Assembly (NCBI GenBank): GCA_013450215.1
Contig: JACDSH010000011.1
Span: 1-64,000, forward strand
Length of the DNA: 64,000 nucleotides
From: Nitrosospira sp.
GTDB lineage: Bacteria; Pseudomonadota; Gammaproteobacteria; Burkholderiales; Nitrosomonadaceae
Reading direction: 5' to 3'
Part shown: piece by piece, positions 50,127 to 61,211 of the stretch
Layout of the letters: each line of letters opens with the position of its first letter
Numbering within the stretch: position 1 is the stretch's first letter
Translations under genes and position numbers: made by a program
The notes under the pieces: generated by a model
Told to the model about the DNA's origin: nothing
The model's database searches: none
The model's input: only the letters and a program-made list of their open reading frames with translations

Positions 50127-52136
50127 GTGTGCAAATCATTTATTACAGTAGGTCTGATCCTAGCAGCGCTGATGTCACCCTGGTCTTTGCAGGCGGCTGG
50201 CCTAGGAAAGCTGACTGTTAACTCTTCCTTGGGTCAGCCTTTCAAGGCAGAGATTGATCTGATCGTACTCAAGAAGGCGGATATCCCCTCCCTATCAGCT
50301 CGTCTCGCCCCTCGTGATGCTTTCCGCAAGGCGGATGTCGATTACGCGCCATTCTTTTCCACATTCGCGGTCAGTGTCGAAGTCCGCTCGGACGGACAGC
50401 CCTACATCAAGATCATCTCCTCACAGCCGGTTATAGAGCCATTTCTGAATATGTTAATCGAGTTGAATTGGTCATCCGGGAGGTTGCTGAGAGAGTATGC
50501 CGTACTGTTGGATCTGCCAGAGACTGATCTGCCTCAGCCGGCATTGGCCACCACTCAGTTTGTCCCCCCTATCCAGGTTGCACCGACTGAACCACCATCC
50601 ATCGAGTCTAAAATGGACATGGCTGAAAGGCTCGGCCCTCCAACTCAAGACTCTATTAGTGATAAGCAGACTCCGATACAGAAATCATTACTACGGAAAC
50701 CGGCTCAACAGAAGCTAGCGCAACAGATAACCACACCGCCAGATTTAGCGGGTATTGCTAACTATGGCCAAGTTAGGAGTGGCGATACCTTGACCAGGAT
50801 CGCCAGACAGGTTGCCCCAGATGGAGTCAATCTCAATCAAATGTTAATCGCTTTGCACCGTGCAAACCGTGACGCCTTCTCAGGCAATAATATCAATCGG
50901 CTAAAGATTGGAGTAATCCTAAGGGCACCCGAGACTAGCGAGATTGCGCGTATCTCGCCCACAGAAGCGACAAGAGAGGTCAGAGCACAGACATCTGACT
51001 GGAATGCTTACCGTCAGAAGCTGGCATCTGTTAGTGGTGCAGCTTCTGCAGCAGGGGGGCTCAAGAGATCGGCGAGTGGCAAGATCACGACCACGGTTCA
51101 GGATAATTCAGCCAAGCTTAAATCGCCCTCTAAAGAAGTACTGAAACTCTCTAAGGGTGAGCAGATCGGTGAAGTGGGTAAGGACTCCGCCCAGGAGCGT
51201 CTCCACGCAATGGAGGAAGAGGTCACTGCCAAAAATAAGGCATTAAACGAAGCTGGTCAGCGTATTGCCCTGCTGGAGAAGAGTGTCAGTGAGATGCAAA
51301 AGCTGTTGGAATTAAAATCTAACACCATTGCGGATGCTCAGAAGCGAGCTGAAAACCTTAAACCTACTGATACCTCTAGCTCAGCCACGGTCCAAGTACC
51401 TCAGTCAGCCGCTGTAGCCACCACCCCTGCAGATACTTCGGTGACACCGGCAGTGAATGCATCTACAGAAGTTGCTACCAAGACTGGCGAGGAAGCCAAG
51501 GCTGTGGCAGAGCCGGCCGCCATACCAGCTGCAGTATCGCCCTCACTAGTGGACGATCTCTTACAGAATATCGAGTATGTGGGAGGGGCGGTTGCACTTC
51601 TTCTGGTACTGATCATTATTGGATCGATGACGGGTCGCAAGAAGGGAGAGGGTGCAAGTATTTCCGATGTGATTGAGGATGGTCCAGCGGTAGAATCTTC
51701 CCCCATAGAAGTACCTTCTCAGGAGATCGAACCACTCCCCCCCTTGGCGACGGCTGCTTTGGAAGCAGGACCAACCGAGGAACCACCACCAAGCTTCAGC
51801 ATCGATTTTCCGGTTACACCAGAGCCTGAGCTGGCATCTGAACCAGAATCAAAGAGTGATACCGCCTCTGAACCTGCGCTACATATTGATTCCAAAAACA
51901 ACCCCGGTCTGGCAGATATTAATTTAAATATGGGTGAATGGACGATTCCAACGGGAACGGATCCGGCATCGACAGAGAGTGCTCACTGGCATGATATTGC
52001 AACTAGGATTGATTTGGCGAGGGCTTATCAAGAGATGGGTGACAATGATGGGGCCAGAGAGATTCTTGAGGAAGTCCTCCGCGAAGGGGATGCCAAGCAG
52101 CAGGAGAGTGCAAGGACGATGATATCGAATTTGTAG
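50127..52136 (+). CDS. fimV: FimV-like polar hub protein
   Basis: A 669-residue inner-membrane protein of the FimV/HubP family, which organises the cell pole and type IV pili or type II secretion. The signal peptide is residues 1-23 (ending QAAG). The FimV N-terminal domain (GKLTVNSSLGQPFKAEIDL) follows, then a LysM domain at about 212-265 (VRSGDTLTRIARQV). A coiled coil lies at about 360-410 and a transmembrane segment at about 485-503 (AVALLLVLIIIGSM). The C-terminal TPR-like FimV cap is DLARAYQEMGDNDGAREILE. It is shorter than many homologues because the acidic linker is short. The start is GTG. Confidence 0.9.
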   Translation: MCKSFITVGLILAALMSPWSLQAAGLGKLTVNSSLGQPFKAEIDLIVLKKADIPSLSARLAPRDAFRKADVDYAPFFSTFAVSVEVRSDGQPYIKIISSQPVIEPFLNMLIELNWSSGRLLREYAVLLDLPETDLPQPALATTQFVPPIQVAPTEPPSIESKMDMAERLGPPTQDSISDKQTPIQKSLLRKPAQQKLAQQITTPPDLAGIANYGQVRSGDTLTRIARQVAPDGVNLNQMLIALHRANRDAFSGNNINRLKIGVILRAPETSEIARISPTEATREVRAQTSDWNAYRQKLASVSGAASAAGGLKRSASGKITTTVQDNSAKLKSPSKEVLKLSKGEQIGEVGKDSAQERLHAMEEEVTAKNKALNEAGQRIALLEKSVSEMQKLLELKSNTIADAQKRAENLKPTDTSSSATVQVPQSAAVATTPADTSVTPAVNASTEVATKTGEEAKAVAEPAAIPAAVSPSLVDDLLQNIEYVGGAVALLLVLIIIGSMTGRKKGEGASISDVIEDGPAVESSPIEVPSQEIEPLPPLATAALEAGPTEEPPPSFSIDFPVTPEPELASEPESKSDTASEPALHIDSKNNPGLADINLNMGEWTIPTGTDPASTESAHWHDIATRIDLARAYQEMGDNDGAREILEEVLREGDAKQQESARTMISNL

Positions 52137-52163
52137 ATTGATATCTCAATGAGCTTCGGGACG

Positions 52164-52219
52164 GGGTCTGAGTCTAAGACGCATTTGAAGCGGTTGGCCC
52201 CGCTACTCTGCCTAGACCC
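52164..52219 (+). repeat. nested inverted repeat after fimV
   Basis: GGGTCT (52164-52169) and AGACCC (52214-52219) enclose a second hairpin AGCGG/CCGCT (52189-52193, 52200-52204). The following bases (TTATACTAC) are AT-rich. This could terminate fimV transcription or be an RNA stem, but it lacks a clean T-run. Confidence 0.35.
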
Positions 52220-52312
52220 TTATACTACTAATTCAATATTCCCAGTATCAATCCTATCCATGCATAATGCATCCCCAGCCCAATCCCGGCTGACACTGAC
52301 AGAACAGATCCT

Positions 52313-53131
52313 GTGAGAATTGCACTGGTTCTGGAGTACGATGGAAGTGACTTTTGTGGTTTTCAGAGTCAGCCTTCAGGCAGATCAGTTCAGGATGCGC
52401 TCGAGGGAGCATTATCAAAAATTGCTGGCAGTGATATCCGGGTTATCACAGCAGGACGGACTGATACCGGTGTTCATGCACTGTACCAAGTGGTGCACTT
52501 CGACTCGCCGGTAGATCGCCCTAAAACTGCCTGGGTCAGAGGGGTCAATGCACTGCTCCCTGATAGTATCTCAGTGCTATCCGCGTCTGAGGTGTCGGAT
52601 GAGTTCCATGCTCGGTATAGTGCGAGCGAGCGTTGCTATCTCTACCTGCTAATGAATCATCCAATCCGACCGGGGCTCCATCATGGCAAGGTCGGTTGGT
52701 TTCACCAGCCTCTTGATCTGGAAAGAATGCAATCAGCAGCACAGATGCTGCTGGGTGAACATGACTTCAGCGCATTCCGCGCAGCAGAGTGCCAGGCCAA
52801 GTCACCGGTGCGTAATTTAGTTCATTTGGAGATCACGCGGCAATCTGACATGATTACATTCGAGTTGCGTGCGAATGGTTTTCTGCATCACATGGTGCGC
52901 AACATAGTGGGATGCTTGGTCTATGTCGGCAAGGGTAAATACCCGCCAGAGTGGATGCACGAAATTCTGAAGGGTCGTGACCGGACCCATGCAGCACCGA
53001 CCTTCCCCGCTACCGGGCTTTACTTAGCAGGGGTCACCTACGACTCAAGGTGGAGAATTCCAGGATACATAGAGCCACCCATCGATGCCTTGCTACCGTA
53101 TTCTCAATCGTTTCAGGGAAGATTGAGTTAG
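52313..53131 (+). CDS. truA: tRNA pseudouridine(38-40) synthase
   Basis: A 272-residue pseudouridine synthase acting on the anticodon arm. The catalytic aspartate is D51 in AGRTDTGVHALYQVVHF. FHARYSASERCYLYLL and GFLHHMVRNIVGCLVYVG are also conserved. The start is GTG. The place between fimV and trpF is a betaproteobacterial hallmark. Confidence 0.97.
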   Translation: MRIALVLEYDGSDFCGFQSQPSGRSVQDALEGALSKIAGSDIRVITAGRTDTGVHALYQVVHFDSPVDRPKTAWVRGVNALLPDSISVLSASEVSDEFHARYSASERCYLYLLMNHPIRPGLHHGKVGWFHQPLDLERMQSAAQMLLGEHDFSAFRAAECQAKSPVRNLVHLEITRQSDMITFELRANGFLHHMVRNIVGCLVYVGKGKYPPEWMHEILKGRDRTHAAPTFPATGLYLAGVTYDSRWRIPGYIEPPIDALLPYSQSFQGRLS

Positions 53132-53190
53132 CATTAACAGAGATCATGTTCTCAGATTATTTTAAACAGACTTGTAACTTGTATTGATCC

Positions 53191-53817
53191 ATGCCTACTC
53201 GAATAAAGATATGCGGAATTACCCGTATCGAAGATGCTCTGACTGCAACAAGGTTGGGAGCGGATGCGATTGGATTTATATTCTGGCCCAAAAGTGCTCG
53301 GTTCATTAGCCCCACCAAGGCGCGTGAGATTGTAGACGAGCTACCGCCCTTCGTGAGTGCAGTTGGGGTGTATGTGGACCCGGATGCGGGCTGGGTAGAG
53401 GAGAGCTCAAACATCGCAAGACTGAGTCTGTTGCAATTTCATGGGGATGAATCTTCTGAATTTTGCGATCAGTTCTTACTGCCCTATATTAAGGCCTTAC
53501 GAGTCAGGGAAGGGATGGATTTGATACAATACGAGGATCAGTATTCCAGCACCAGAGGGTTGCTGCTGGATACTTACACTGAGGGTATGCCAGGCGGGAC
53601 AGGGGATACCTTTAACTGGGACTTAATTCCACAAGGATTGAAGGTACCATTGATTCTGTCTGGTGGACTTCATCCGGGCAATGTGACGATGGCGATTAAG
53701 AGGGTGCAACCATGGGCGGTGGATGTCTCGAGTGGAGTAGAGTCTGCCAAGGGTATCAAGGATGCGGAGAAGATTGCCGCTTTCATGCGAGGAGTTCGAC
53801 ATAGTGAAAGTTTATGA
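53191..53817 (+). CDS. trpF: phosphoribosylanthranilate isomerase
   Basis: A 208-residue (beta/alpha)8 enzyme of tryptophan synthesis. The catalytic cysteine is C8 ([13 protein letters not shown]), and the catalytic Asp is in [20 protein letters not shown] (DTY). The phosphate site is [10 protein letters not shown] and [14 protein letters not shown]. Its last 14 bases overlap the start of trpB. Confidence 0.97.
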   Translation: MPTRIKICGITRIEDALTATRLGADAIGFIFWPKSARFISPTKAREIVDELPPFVSAVGVYVDPDAGWVEESSNIARLSLLQFHGDESSEFCDQFLLPYIKALRVREGMDLIQYEDQYSSTRGLLLDTYTEGMPGGTGDTFNWDLIPQGLKVPLILSGGLHPGNVTMAIKRVQPWAVDVSSGVESAKGIKDAEKIAAFMRGVRHSESL

Positions 53818-55003
53818 CCTTCCTGATAAGCGTGGCCACTTTGGCCCCTACGGCGGCATCTTTGTAGCTGAAACATTAATCGCTGCACTTGAGGAGCTAC
53901 GCAAACAGTACGAACACTATCGCGACGACTCTGCCTTTCAGGCGGAGTTCGCCTATGAGTTGAAGCATTACGTGGGCCGGCCCAGCCCGATTTATCATGC
54001 CAAGCGGTGGTCGACAATTCTGGGAGGGGCCCAGATCCTTCTAAAGCGTGAAGACCTGAACCATACAGGTGCTCACAAGATCAATAACACCATCGGACAG
54101 GGGCTACTAGCCAAGCGTATGGGTAAGAAGCGTGTAATCGCGGAGACCGGAGCGGGTCAGCACGGGGTCGCCAGCGCCACGGTGGCCGCTCGGTATGGGA
54201 TGGAGTGCGTGGTCTATATGGGATCTGAGGATGTAAAGCGCCAGGCCAGTAATGTCTACAGGATGAAGTTATTAGGTGCGACGGTAGTGCCTGTCGAATC
54301 AGGTTCACGCACACTAAAGGATGCTCTCAATGAGGCGATGCGTGACTGGGTGACCAATGTTGAAAATACTTTTTACATCATCGGAACGGTGGCGGGTCCT
54401 CACCCCTACCCGATGATGGTCCGTGACTTCCAGGCCATTATCGGTCGTGAGGCTAAGGTTCAGATGCAGGAAGAGTACGGCCGTCAACCGGATGCGCTGA
54501 TCGCATGTGTTGGTGGTGGATCGAATGCGATCGGTCTGTTCTATCCATATATCGATGATGCCGGTGTTCGCATGATCGGAGTGGAGGCGGCAGGGCATGG
54601 GATCGAGAGTGGCCGGCACGCGGCCACCCTGATGACAGGTAGGTCGGGTGTGCTGCACGGGAATCGGACATACTTAATACAGGATGATGATGGACAGATC
54701 ATCGAGACCCATTCCATCTCTGCAGGTCTTGATTACCCCGGAGTGGGGCCTGAACATGCCTGGCTCAAGGATAATAACCGTGCGGAGTATGTGGGGATCA
54801 CCGACTCTGAGGCACTGGATGCATTCCATGCACTCTGCCGTTACGAGGGAATCATGCCGGCTCTGGAATCAAGTCATGCACTGGCCTATGCTGCCAAGCT
54901 CGCACCGACCCTGTCTAAGGATCAGTTGCTGCTGGTGAATCTATCCGGGCGGGGCGACAAGGATATGGCCACCGTGACCCAGGCCTCCGGCCTGACACTC
55001 TGA
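53804..55003 (+). CDS. trpB: tryptophan synthase beta subunit
   Basis: A 399-residue PLP enzyme condensing indole and serine. The PLP lysine is K92 in [13 protein letters not shown]. The [13 protein letters not shown] phosphate loop and [13 protein letters not shown] are conserved. The frame is open from 53762, but the GTG at 53804 ([18 protein letters not shown]) gives the family N-terminus, has a GGAG site, and overlaps trpF by 14 bases, consistent with translational coupling. Confidence 0.97.
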   Translation: MKVYDLPDKRGHFGPYGGIFVAETLIAALEELRKQYEHYRDDSAFQAEFAYELKHYVGRPSPIYHAKRWSTILGGAQILLKREDLNHTGAHKINNTIGQGLLAKRMGKKRVIAETGAGQHGVASATVAARYGMECVVYMGSEDVKRQASNVYRMKLLGATVVPVESGSRTLKDALNEAMRDWVTNVENTFYIIGTVAGPHPYPMMVRDFQAIIGREAKVQMQEEYGRQPDALIACVGGGSNAIGLFYPYIDDAGVRMIGVEAAGHGIESGRHAATLMTGRSGVLHGNRTYLIQDDDGQIIETHSISAGLDYPGVGPEHAWLKDNNRAEYVGITDSEALDAFHALCRYEGIMPALESSHALAYAAKLAPTLSKDQLLLVNLSGRGDKDMATVTQASGLTL

Positions 55004-55014
55004 ACCAGGACGAG

Positions 55015-55833
55015 ATGACCATGTCCCGTATCAAGACCGTATTTGCGAGTCTTCGCCAGCAACGTAAAAAAGCCCTAATCCCATTCATCACCGCGGGTGA
55101 TCCGGATCAGACGATGACAGTCCCGCTGATGCATGAACTGGTGAAGGCGGGGGCTGATATCATCGAGCTGGGTGTGCCATTCTCCGACCCGATGGCCGAT
55201 GGTCCGACTATACAGAGATCTTCTGAGCGAGCTTTAAAGCACCATGTTGGATTAAAGGATGTGCTCGTGATGGTGGCGGAATTCAGAAAGAGTGATCCGA
55301 TAACACCGGTCGTCCTGATGGGCTATGCGAATCCGGTTGAGTCGATGGGTCAAGAGATATTCGCTGCCAAGGCTAAAGAGTCTGGAGTGGATGGGGTTCT
55401 GACAGTGGACTATCCGCCAGAAGAGTGTGGGGAATGGGTTAAGCATCTCAAGCATCATGGTCTGGATGCAATCTTCTTATTATCTCCAACTACCCCTCAG
55501 TCTCGAATTGAGAGGGTGGCACAGATGGCGCAGGGTTACGTCTACTACGTCTCCTTAAAAGGCGTGACAGGTTCATCACACCTCGACTTAAACGAAGTCG
55601 CCGATAAGCTGAGTATGTTGCGTTCACATATCTCCATCCCAATCGGTGTTGGTTTCGGTATTCGAGATGGTGAGATGGCTAAGGCGGTGGCAGAGCTTGC
55701 GGATGCGGTGGTGGTGGGTAGCCGTATCATCGAAGAGATTGAGATCTCATCCAAGTCTCAATTAATGGAGAATGTGATTCGTTTGGTAAGTGGTCTACGT
55801 ACCGCCATCGATGATGTTGTAGTCAAGCATTAG
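55015..55833 (+). CDS. trpA: tryptophan synthase alpha subunit
   Basis: A 272-residue (beta/alpha)8 lyase that releases indole to TrpB. The catalytic acids are in IIELGVPFSDPMADGPTIQ (Glu and Asp), and the phosphate-binding GVGFGIRDGEMAKAV is present. Two ATG codons (55015 and 55021) are possible starts. The gene is 11 bases after trpB. Confidence 0.97.
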   Translation: MTMSRIKTVFASLRQQRKKALIPFITAGDPDQTMTVPLMHELVKAGADIIELGVPFSDPMADGPTIQRSSERALKHHVGLKDVLVMVAEFRKSDPITPVVLMGYANPVESMGQEIFAAKAKESGVDGVLTVDYPPEECGEWVKHLKHHGLDAIFLLSPTTPQSRIERVAQMAQGYVYYVSLKGVTGSSHLDLNEVADKLSMLRSHISIPIGVGFGIRDGEMAKAVAELADAVVVGSRIIEEIEISSKSQLMENVIRLVSGLRTAIDDVVVKH

Positions 55834-55836
55834 CCG

Positions 55837-55854
55837 CTGAGAATAGATTCTCAG
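55837..55854. repeat. short perfect hairpin after trpA
   Basis: CTGAGAA and TTCTCAG pair across TAGA immediately downstream of the trpA stop codon. No T-run follows. It may stabilise the trp message end or contribute to termination. The 154 bases before accD otherwise show nothing recognisable. Confidence 0.35.
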
Positions 55855-56008
55855 AGAATCTCGTTGCTGGTAAAATTAGGCTAGTTAGAGGCTGCATATA
55901 CAGTCAGCAGATTACTCTACGAAACTGGGGTGATGGGTTCAGCCATTTATTGCCACTTCGTACTCGTATGAGACCTGTTCATCGGTTACTTGAATATTAA
56001 AAAGACTT

Positions 56009-56878
56009 ATGAGCTGGTTCCAGAAACTTCTCCCCCCGAAAATCAAGCGCAAAGAAAGCGGCGACAAGAAGGTCGTACCGGAAGGACTGTGGAGCAAATG
56101 CGCTTCATGTGAGTCGGTGTTGTATTACTCCGACCTAGGAAATAATCTTAATGTCTGCCCAAAGTGTAACCATCACAACCGCATCTCTGCCAGAGTAAGG
56201 CTGGATTTGTTGCTGGATCCAGAGGCCCAGTACGAGATCGGTGCAGAAGTCCTGCCGATAGACCCTCTTAAATTTAAAGATAGGAAGCGGTACAGCGATC
56301 GATTGTCGCAAGGGAAGATAGATACCAGTGAGGATGACTCTCTGGTGGTCATGCAAGGTAGTGTCATGACAGTTCCATTGGTTGCAGCTGCATTCGAGTT
56401 CAGTTTTATGGGCGGATCGATGGGATCGGTTGTGGGTGAACGTTTTGTACGTGGGGTGCAGGTCTGTGTCGAGCAGAGGTTACCCTTTGTATGCTTCGCC
56501 GCCAGTGGTGGCGCTCGTATGCAAGAGGGACTGTTCTCACTGATGCAAATGGCGAAGACGACTGCTGCACTGACTCAACTCAGTCAGGAGAGGATTCCCT
56601 TCATCTCGGTACTCACTGATCCAACCATGGGCGGAGTATCTGCGAGCTTTGCCTTTATCGGTGATGTGGTCATTGCTGAGCCAAATGCGTTGATCGGGTT
56701 TGCTGGACCGAGGGTGATTGAACAGACTGTGCGACAGACCCTACCAGAAGGATTTCAGCGTGCTGAGTTCCTGCTTGATCATGGGGCGATAGACATGATT
56801 GTAGACCGCAGAAAGATGCGAGAAAAGCTGGCCAATCTTTGCACGCTTCTGATGAAGGAGCCTGCCCCTGTATCTTGA
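56009..56878 (+). CDS. accD: acetyl-CoA carboxylase carboxyltransferase subunit beta
   Basis: A 289-residue subunit of the carboxyltransferase half of acetyl-CoA carboxylase, the committed step of fatty-acid synthesis. The N-terminal zinc ribbon has C31, C34, C50 and C53. The crotonase-fold core shows [20 protein letters not shown] (as SGGARMQEG) and [18 protein letters not shown]. The trpA-accD-folC order is standard in this group. Confidence 0.97.
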   Translation: MSWFQKLLPPKIKRKESGDKKVVPEGLWSKCASCESVLYYSDLGNNLNVCPKCNHHNRISARVRLDLLLDPEAQYEIGAEVLPIDPLKFKDRKRYSDRLSQGKIDTSEDDSLVVMQGSVMTVPLVAAAFEFSFMGGSMGSVVGERFVRGVQVCVEQRLPFVCFAASGGARMQEGLFSLMQMAKTTAALTQLSQERIPFISVLTDPTMGGVSASFAFIGDVVIAEPNALIGFAGPRVIEQTVRQTLPEGFQRAEFLLDHGAIDMIVDRRKMREKLANLCTLLMKEPAPVS

Positions 56879-57032
56879 TCTGGGTCTGATCTTGGTCTGA
56901 TGATCTGGGGTTTACGTGACCCGAGTTGAAGCTCAATCTTGCAATGGATCTCTCCTTCTTCAATTTAGATTTAGTCATATATTCTGGCAATGCAATTTCC
57001 CTATGTAATAAGAATCATCGACCCTCTTCCAC

Positions 57033-58361
57033 TTGGCTGACAGACGCTGGATGCTCGAATCTAATGTAGCGACTAGAACTTTGACAGAGTGGTTGTTCTA
57101 TCTAGAACAGCTCCACCCGATCACGATCGAGATGGGTCTGGACCGGGTTGATCAGGTCAAGGACCGGCTCGGGCTTGCACCCGACTTCCCCATCATCACG
57201 GTCGGGGGTACGAATGGCAAGGGATCAACATGCGCTATGATGGAGTCGATTCTGAGTTGTGCCGGATATCGGGTCGGTTGCTACACCTCTCCACACCTGT
57301 TGCGTTATAACGAACGGGTACGGATAAGTCGGTATGAAGCACGTGATGAGGATCTCTGTAAGGCCTTTGAAGAGGTCGAATTGGCGAGAGTGGGAAGTGC
57401 TATTTCATTGACTTACTTCGAGTTTGGAACTCTGGCTGCGATGCAGTTATTTAAGCAGTCTGGAGTGGATGTTGTAATTCTAGAGGTGGGGCTGGGGGGG
57501 CGGTTAGACGCGGTAAATATCTTTGAACCGGATTGCTCGGTCCTGACCAGCATTGATCTTGATCACATGGACTATCTGGGGAGTACGCGCGAAGAGATTG
57601 GATTTGAAAAGGCTGGTATCTTTAGGGGTGGCAAGGCGGCAATCTGTTCGGAGGCAGAAATGCCAGCCTCCATCCTCCGTCAAGCAGAATTAATCGGCGC
57701 TGATTTGATGCATATTGATTCTGAATTTGGTTATTCCGTCCAGGATAATCAATGGAGTTATTGGGGGCCTGGGGGTAATCGTCATGCACTCCCGCACCCT
57801 GCACTGAGAGGCTCGTATCAATTGCGTAATGCCTGTACCTGCCTCGCTGCGTTGGATGTAGTGAGGGAAAGATTGCCAACGAATATGGGCGACATCCGTC
57901 AGGGTCTGTTGCAGGTCGAATTACCGGGGCGTTTCCAGATCCTGCCGGGTCTGCCGGTAACTATTCTGGACGTGGCACATAACCCGGCCGCCGCCCGTAC
58001 GCTCGCGACTAGCCTGGGAAGTATGGGTCAATACCACAAGACTTTTGCGATATTTGCTATGCTTAAAGACAAGGACATACCGGGCGTAGTAACGGCTTTA
58101 AAGAGTGTGGTTGATGTATGGCTGGTTGCCGGCATTGATGTGTCACGAGGGGCCTCTGCGGATGATCTAAGGCAGGTATTAGTAAGTGAAGGTATTGTCG
58201 AGAATGGGGTGATGGTTATTGACTTCCCGGACATCGGTTCGGCCTATGCATATGCCTGTGAGCGGGCCAGTGAAAATGATAGAATCTGCGTATTCGGATC
58301 GTTCTACACCGTAAGCGGGGTATTGAGATACCGGGATGCGGTTAAGCATCGGCAGCAGTAA
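57033..58361 (+). CDS. folC: dihydrofolate/folylpolyglutamate synthase
   Basis: A Mur-ligase-superfamily enzyme of up to 442 residues that adds glutamate to dihydropteroate and folates. The P-loop is TVGGTNGKGSTCAMM. The EVGLGGRLDAVN and TSIDLDHMDYLG blocks and the C-terminal DVAHNPAAARTLA are typical. The frame opens at a TTG (57033), and the ATG at 57051 is an equally possible start. Neither has a clear ribosome-binding site. Confidence 0.95.
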   Translation: MADRRWMLESNVATRTLTEWLFYLEQLHPITIEMGLDRVDQVKDRLGLAPDFPIITVGGTNGKGSTCAMMESILSCAGYRVGCYTSPHLLRYNERVRISRYEARDEDLCKAFEEVELARVGSAISLTYFEFGTLAAMQLFKQSGVDVVILEVGLGGRLDAVNIFEPDCSVLTSIDLDHMDYLGSTREEIGFEKAGIFRGGKAAICSEAEMPASILRQAELIGADLMHIDSEFGYSVQDNQWSYWGPGGNRHALPHPALRGSYQLRNACTCLAALDVVRERLPTNMGDIRQGLLQVELPGRFQILPGLPVTILDVAHNPAAARTLATSLGSMGQYHKTFAIFAMLKDKDIPGVVTALKSVVDVWLVAGIDVSRGASADDLRQVLVSEGIVENGVMVIDFPDIGSAYAYACERASENDRICVFGSFYTVSGVLRYRDAVKHRQQ

Positions 58362-58375
58362 AGAGGCGGACTCAG

Positions 58376-58951
58376 ATGGCAAGAACCGATAGCGAAGCAG
58401 AGATTCAATTAAGGAAGCGTGCCAGAGGGCGACTGATCGGGGCGGTTGCATTGGTGACCGTATCGGTTGTGATTCTGCCGATGGTACTCGATAGCGAGCC
58501 GAAACGGGTGGTTCATGAGATTGATATTCAAATCCCCTCGGAGAACTCTGTAGCCGAGTTCACGCCCAAGATAGTTCCAGAGGTAGCGCCGCCAGTCGTG
58601 GCAGAACTTTCAAATAGAGAGCCGGTTGAAGATCCAAGACCTGAAACGCCTAAAATCGAGCCGGTTGAGAGCAAGCCCATCTCGAAGTTCGAGTCTCGAG
58701 TCGAAAAAAAGCCCTCATCTGCGAGCACGTTTGTGGTGCAACTGGGAGCCTTCTCAGACCCTCTCAAGGCTAAACAGCAGCAGCAAAATCTCACAACGAA
58801 TGGAATCACTACCTATACCGAGAACATCACAACCGAGGGGGGTGAAGTCACTCGGGTACGTATCGGTCCCTTCTCGGTTCGGAGTGAGGCTGAGGAGATG
58901 CGTAACCGGCTAAATGGATTAGGAATTAACGGGGTAGTGACGACACCATAA
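58376..58951 (+). CDS. SPOR-domain membrane protein (DedD-like)
   Basis: A 191-residue protein with an N-terminal cytoplasmic stretch and one transmembrane helix (about residues 22-40, GAVALVTVSVVILPMVL). A Pro/Glu-rich periplasmic linker follows, then a C-terminal SPOR domain (about 118-190: FVVQLGAFSDPLKAKQQQQ, VRIGPFSVRSEAEEM). SPOR domains bind denuded septal peptidoglycan, so a division role is likely. It lies 14 bases after folC and before cvpA, as in many proteobacteria. Confidence 0.9.
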   Translation: MARTDSEAEIQLRKRARGRLIGAVALVTVSVVILPMVLDSEPKRVVHEIDIQIPSENSVAEFTPKIVPEVAPPVVAELSNREPVEDPRPETPKIEPVESKPISKFESRVEKKPSSASTFVVQLGAFSDPLKAKQQQQNLTTNGITTYTENITTEGGEVTRVRIGPFSVRSEAEEMRNRLNGLGINGVVTTP

Positions 58952-59038
58952 CCTACCCCAGCAGATTAGGATGCAGAGCATTGAGGATGACCGAACGATA
59001 GATCTAGTCTACAACGGTAAATTTACCCCTGCTGACAG

Positions 59039-59539
59039 ATGACGATCTTCGATTATGCTGTCCTAGGTGTTCTGCTTGTTTCAGTTCTGCTGAGTATATT
59101 CCGTGGTGCGGTGCGGGAGTTATTGTCTCTGGCAGGATGGGTTGTCGCATTCATGGCCGCAAGATCTTTATCGGCAGATCTTTCGCCGATGTTACCGCCC
59201 AGTATCGAGGACGAATCGCTACGCATGTCCGTGGCATTTGTTGCGATATTCTTGGTGGTATTAGTGGCGATGGGTCTGATCTCGATGCTGCTATCTGCCT
59301 TGATTAAGACGGCGGGGATGGGCTTTATTGATAGGATATTGGGGTCAGCGTTTGGACTGGTGAGGGGTCTCTTGATTGTATTGTTGGTGGTTCTGTTGGC
59401 AGGGATGACAACCCTCCCTCAAGAGCCACTCTGGCAGAAGGCATTACTGAGTAAGACACTTGAGAAAGCGGCGGGGCTGATACTGCCTTGGCTCCCTCAG
59501 GAATTATCCAAGCATATTCATTATGAGAAAAAAAGATGA
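59039..59539 (+). CDS. cvpA: CvpA family membrane protein
   Basis: A 166-residue inner-membrane protein with four hydrophobic helices (about residues 3-20, 28-45, 66-90, 102-125) and the family pattern VSVLLSIFRGAVRELLSLAG near the start and SAFGLVRGLLIV later. CvpA is needed for colicin V production in E. coli and is linked to envelope homeostasis. It precedes purF, the universal arrangement. Confidence 0.93.
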   Translation: MTIFDYAVLGVLLVSVLLSIFRGAVRELLSLAGWVVAFMAARSLSADLSPMLPPSIEDESLRMSVAFVAIFLVVLVAMGLISMLLSALIKTAGMGFIDRILGSAFGLVRGLLIVLLVVLLAGMTTLPQEPLWQKALLSKTLEKAAGLILPWLPQELSKHIHYEKKR

Positions 59540-59649
59540 TCCGATAAATGGCAATAATGCAAGACAATTTGCTGGTTAAGATTAGAAGTAAATCTCTTTA
59601 CATGTTTTTCGTGCAGCATTAATCTGTACGCTCTTTCCGGGAAGGCATC

Positions 59650-61170
59650 ATGTGTGGAATTCTGGGTGTAGTTGCACAATCTTCCGCTAACCAGTTGCTC
59701 TATGACGGTTTACTGGTGCTACAGCATCGCGGTCAAGATGCTTCCGGTATCGTCACGGCCCAGGGGAATACATTCCACATGCAAAAGGGTGGTGGACTGG
59801 TGAGGGATGTATTCAGAACTCGAAATATGCGCGCATTGGCCGGGAATATGGGTATTGCCCATGTCCGATATCCGACAGCGGGATCAGCTGAATCCACTGC
59901 AGAGGCGCAGCCCTTTTATGTGAACTCTCCATTTGGCATCGTACTAGGTCACAACGGTAACCTTACCAACGCGTCACAGCTCAATCAGGAGCTATTCCGC
60001 GAGGACTTACGTCACGTCAATACCAATTCAGATTCCGAGGTACTTCTCAACGTGCTTGCTCATGAGCTTCAGAGGAGTACGAAGAAAAATCAGCTCGACC
60101 CCGCCGCTATTTTCGCCGCTGTTGCGGGTGTCCATCAGCGTTGTCGAGGGGCGTATGCGGTGGTTGCGATGATTGCGGGTTATGGTCTACTGGCCTTTCG
60201 CGACCCCTATGGCATCCGTCCTCTGGTATTTGGCTCTGTCGATACCGAAAAGGGGAGTGAGTATTTGGTTGCCTCCGAGAGTGTTGCACTCGACACACTC
60301 GGTTTCAAGCTGGTCCGTGATATTGCACCGGGTGAGGCGGTTTTTATTGACGAGGGCGGAAATTTTTACAGTAAGCAGTGTGCTGCCAACCCGACGCTCA
60401 ATCCATGTATCTTCGAGTATGTCTACCTAGCCCGTCCCGATTCGGTGATGGATGGTATCTCGGTCTATGAAACTCGGCTGAATATGGGCGAGAGCCTTGC
60501 CGATAAGATCAACAAGGATATGCGCCACCTGGATATCGACGTGGTCATTCCAATTCCAGACTCAAGCCGACCGAGTGCATTGCAGCTTGCCAACCGACTC
60601 GGACTTAACTTCCGAGAGGGTTTCGTTAAGAACCGTTATATCGGCCGCACGTTCATCATGCCGGGTCAGCAACAACGTCGTAAATCCGTCAGGCAAAAGC
60701 TCAACGCGATGGGTGTGGAGTTTCAGGGTAAGAATGTGTTGCTGGTGGATGACTCGATCGTGCGAGGAACAACCAGCCGAGAGATTGTACAAATGGCCAA
60801 GGAGGCGGGTGCGAATAAGGTATATTTTGCATCGGCAGCGCCACCTGTGAGGTTTCCCAATGTCTACGGGATCGATATGCCAACCCGTCAAGAGCTGATC
60901 GCGACCGGTCGCAATGATGATGATATCTGCCGCGAGATCGGCGCAGATCATCTGATTTATCAGGACCTGGAGTCCCTCAAGAGGGACGTATCACGAGCTA
61001 ATCCGTTGGTGACTCGGTATGAGACCTCCTGCTTCGATGGTCAGTACATCACCGGGGATGTGACCGCTGAATACCTATCCATGATCGAAGCCAGGCGCAA
61101 TAGTGGGTTGTCGTTACCACAGACCGTATCGAGTACTCAGTTAGATTTAAATCTGGTGTCGGTTGACTAG
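59650..61170 (+). CDS. purF: amidophosphoribosyltransferase
   Basis: A 506-residue enzyme of the first step of purine synthesis. The N-terminal nucleophile amidotransferase starts MCGILGVVA with no propeptide, so C2 becomes catalytic after Met removal. [10 protein letters not shown] and [10 protein letters not shown] follow. The C-terminal PRPP site is [18 protein letters not shown]. It is followed by metZ. Confidence 0.97.
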   Translation: MCGILGVVAQSSANQLLYDGLLVLQHRGQDASGIVTAQGNTFHMQKGGGLVRDVFRTRNMRALAGNMGIAHVRYPTAGSAESTAEAQPFYVNSPFGIVLGHNGNLTNASQLNQELFREDLRHVNTNSDSEVLLNVLAHELQRSTKKNQLDPAAIFAAVAGVHQRCRGAYAVVAMIAGYGLLAFRDPYGIRPLVFGSVDTEKGSEYLVASESVALDTLGFKLVRDIAPGEAVFIDEGGNFYSKQCAANPTLNPCIFEYVYLARPDSVMDGISVYETRLNMGESLADKINKDMRHLDIDVVIPIPDSSRPSALQLANRLGLNFREGFVKNRYIGRTFIMPGQQQRRKSVRQKLNAMGVEFQGKNVLLVDDSIVRGTTSREIVQMAKEAGANKVYFASAAPPVRFPNVYGIDMPTRQELIATGRNDDDICREIGADHLIYQDLESLKRDVSRANPLVTRYETSCFDGQYITGDVTAEYLSMIEARRNSGLSLPQTVSSTQLDLNLVSVD

Positions 61171-61211
61171 GAAATTTGACAAAAATACCGACCAAGTGTA
61201 ACTTGTGATTG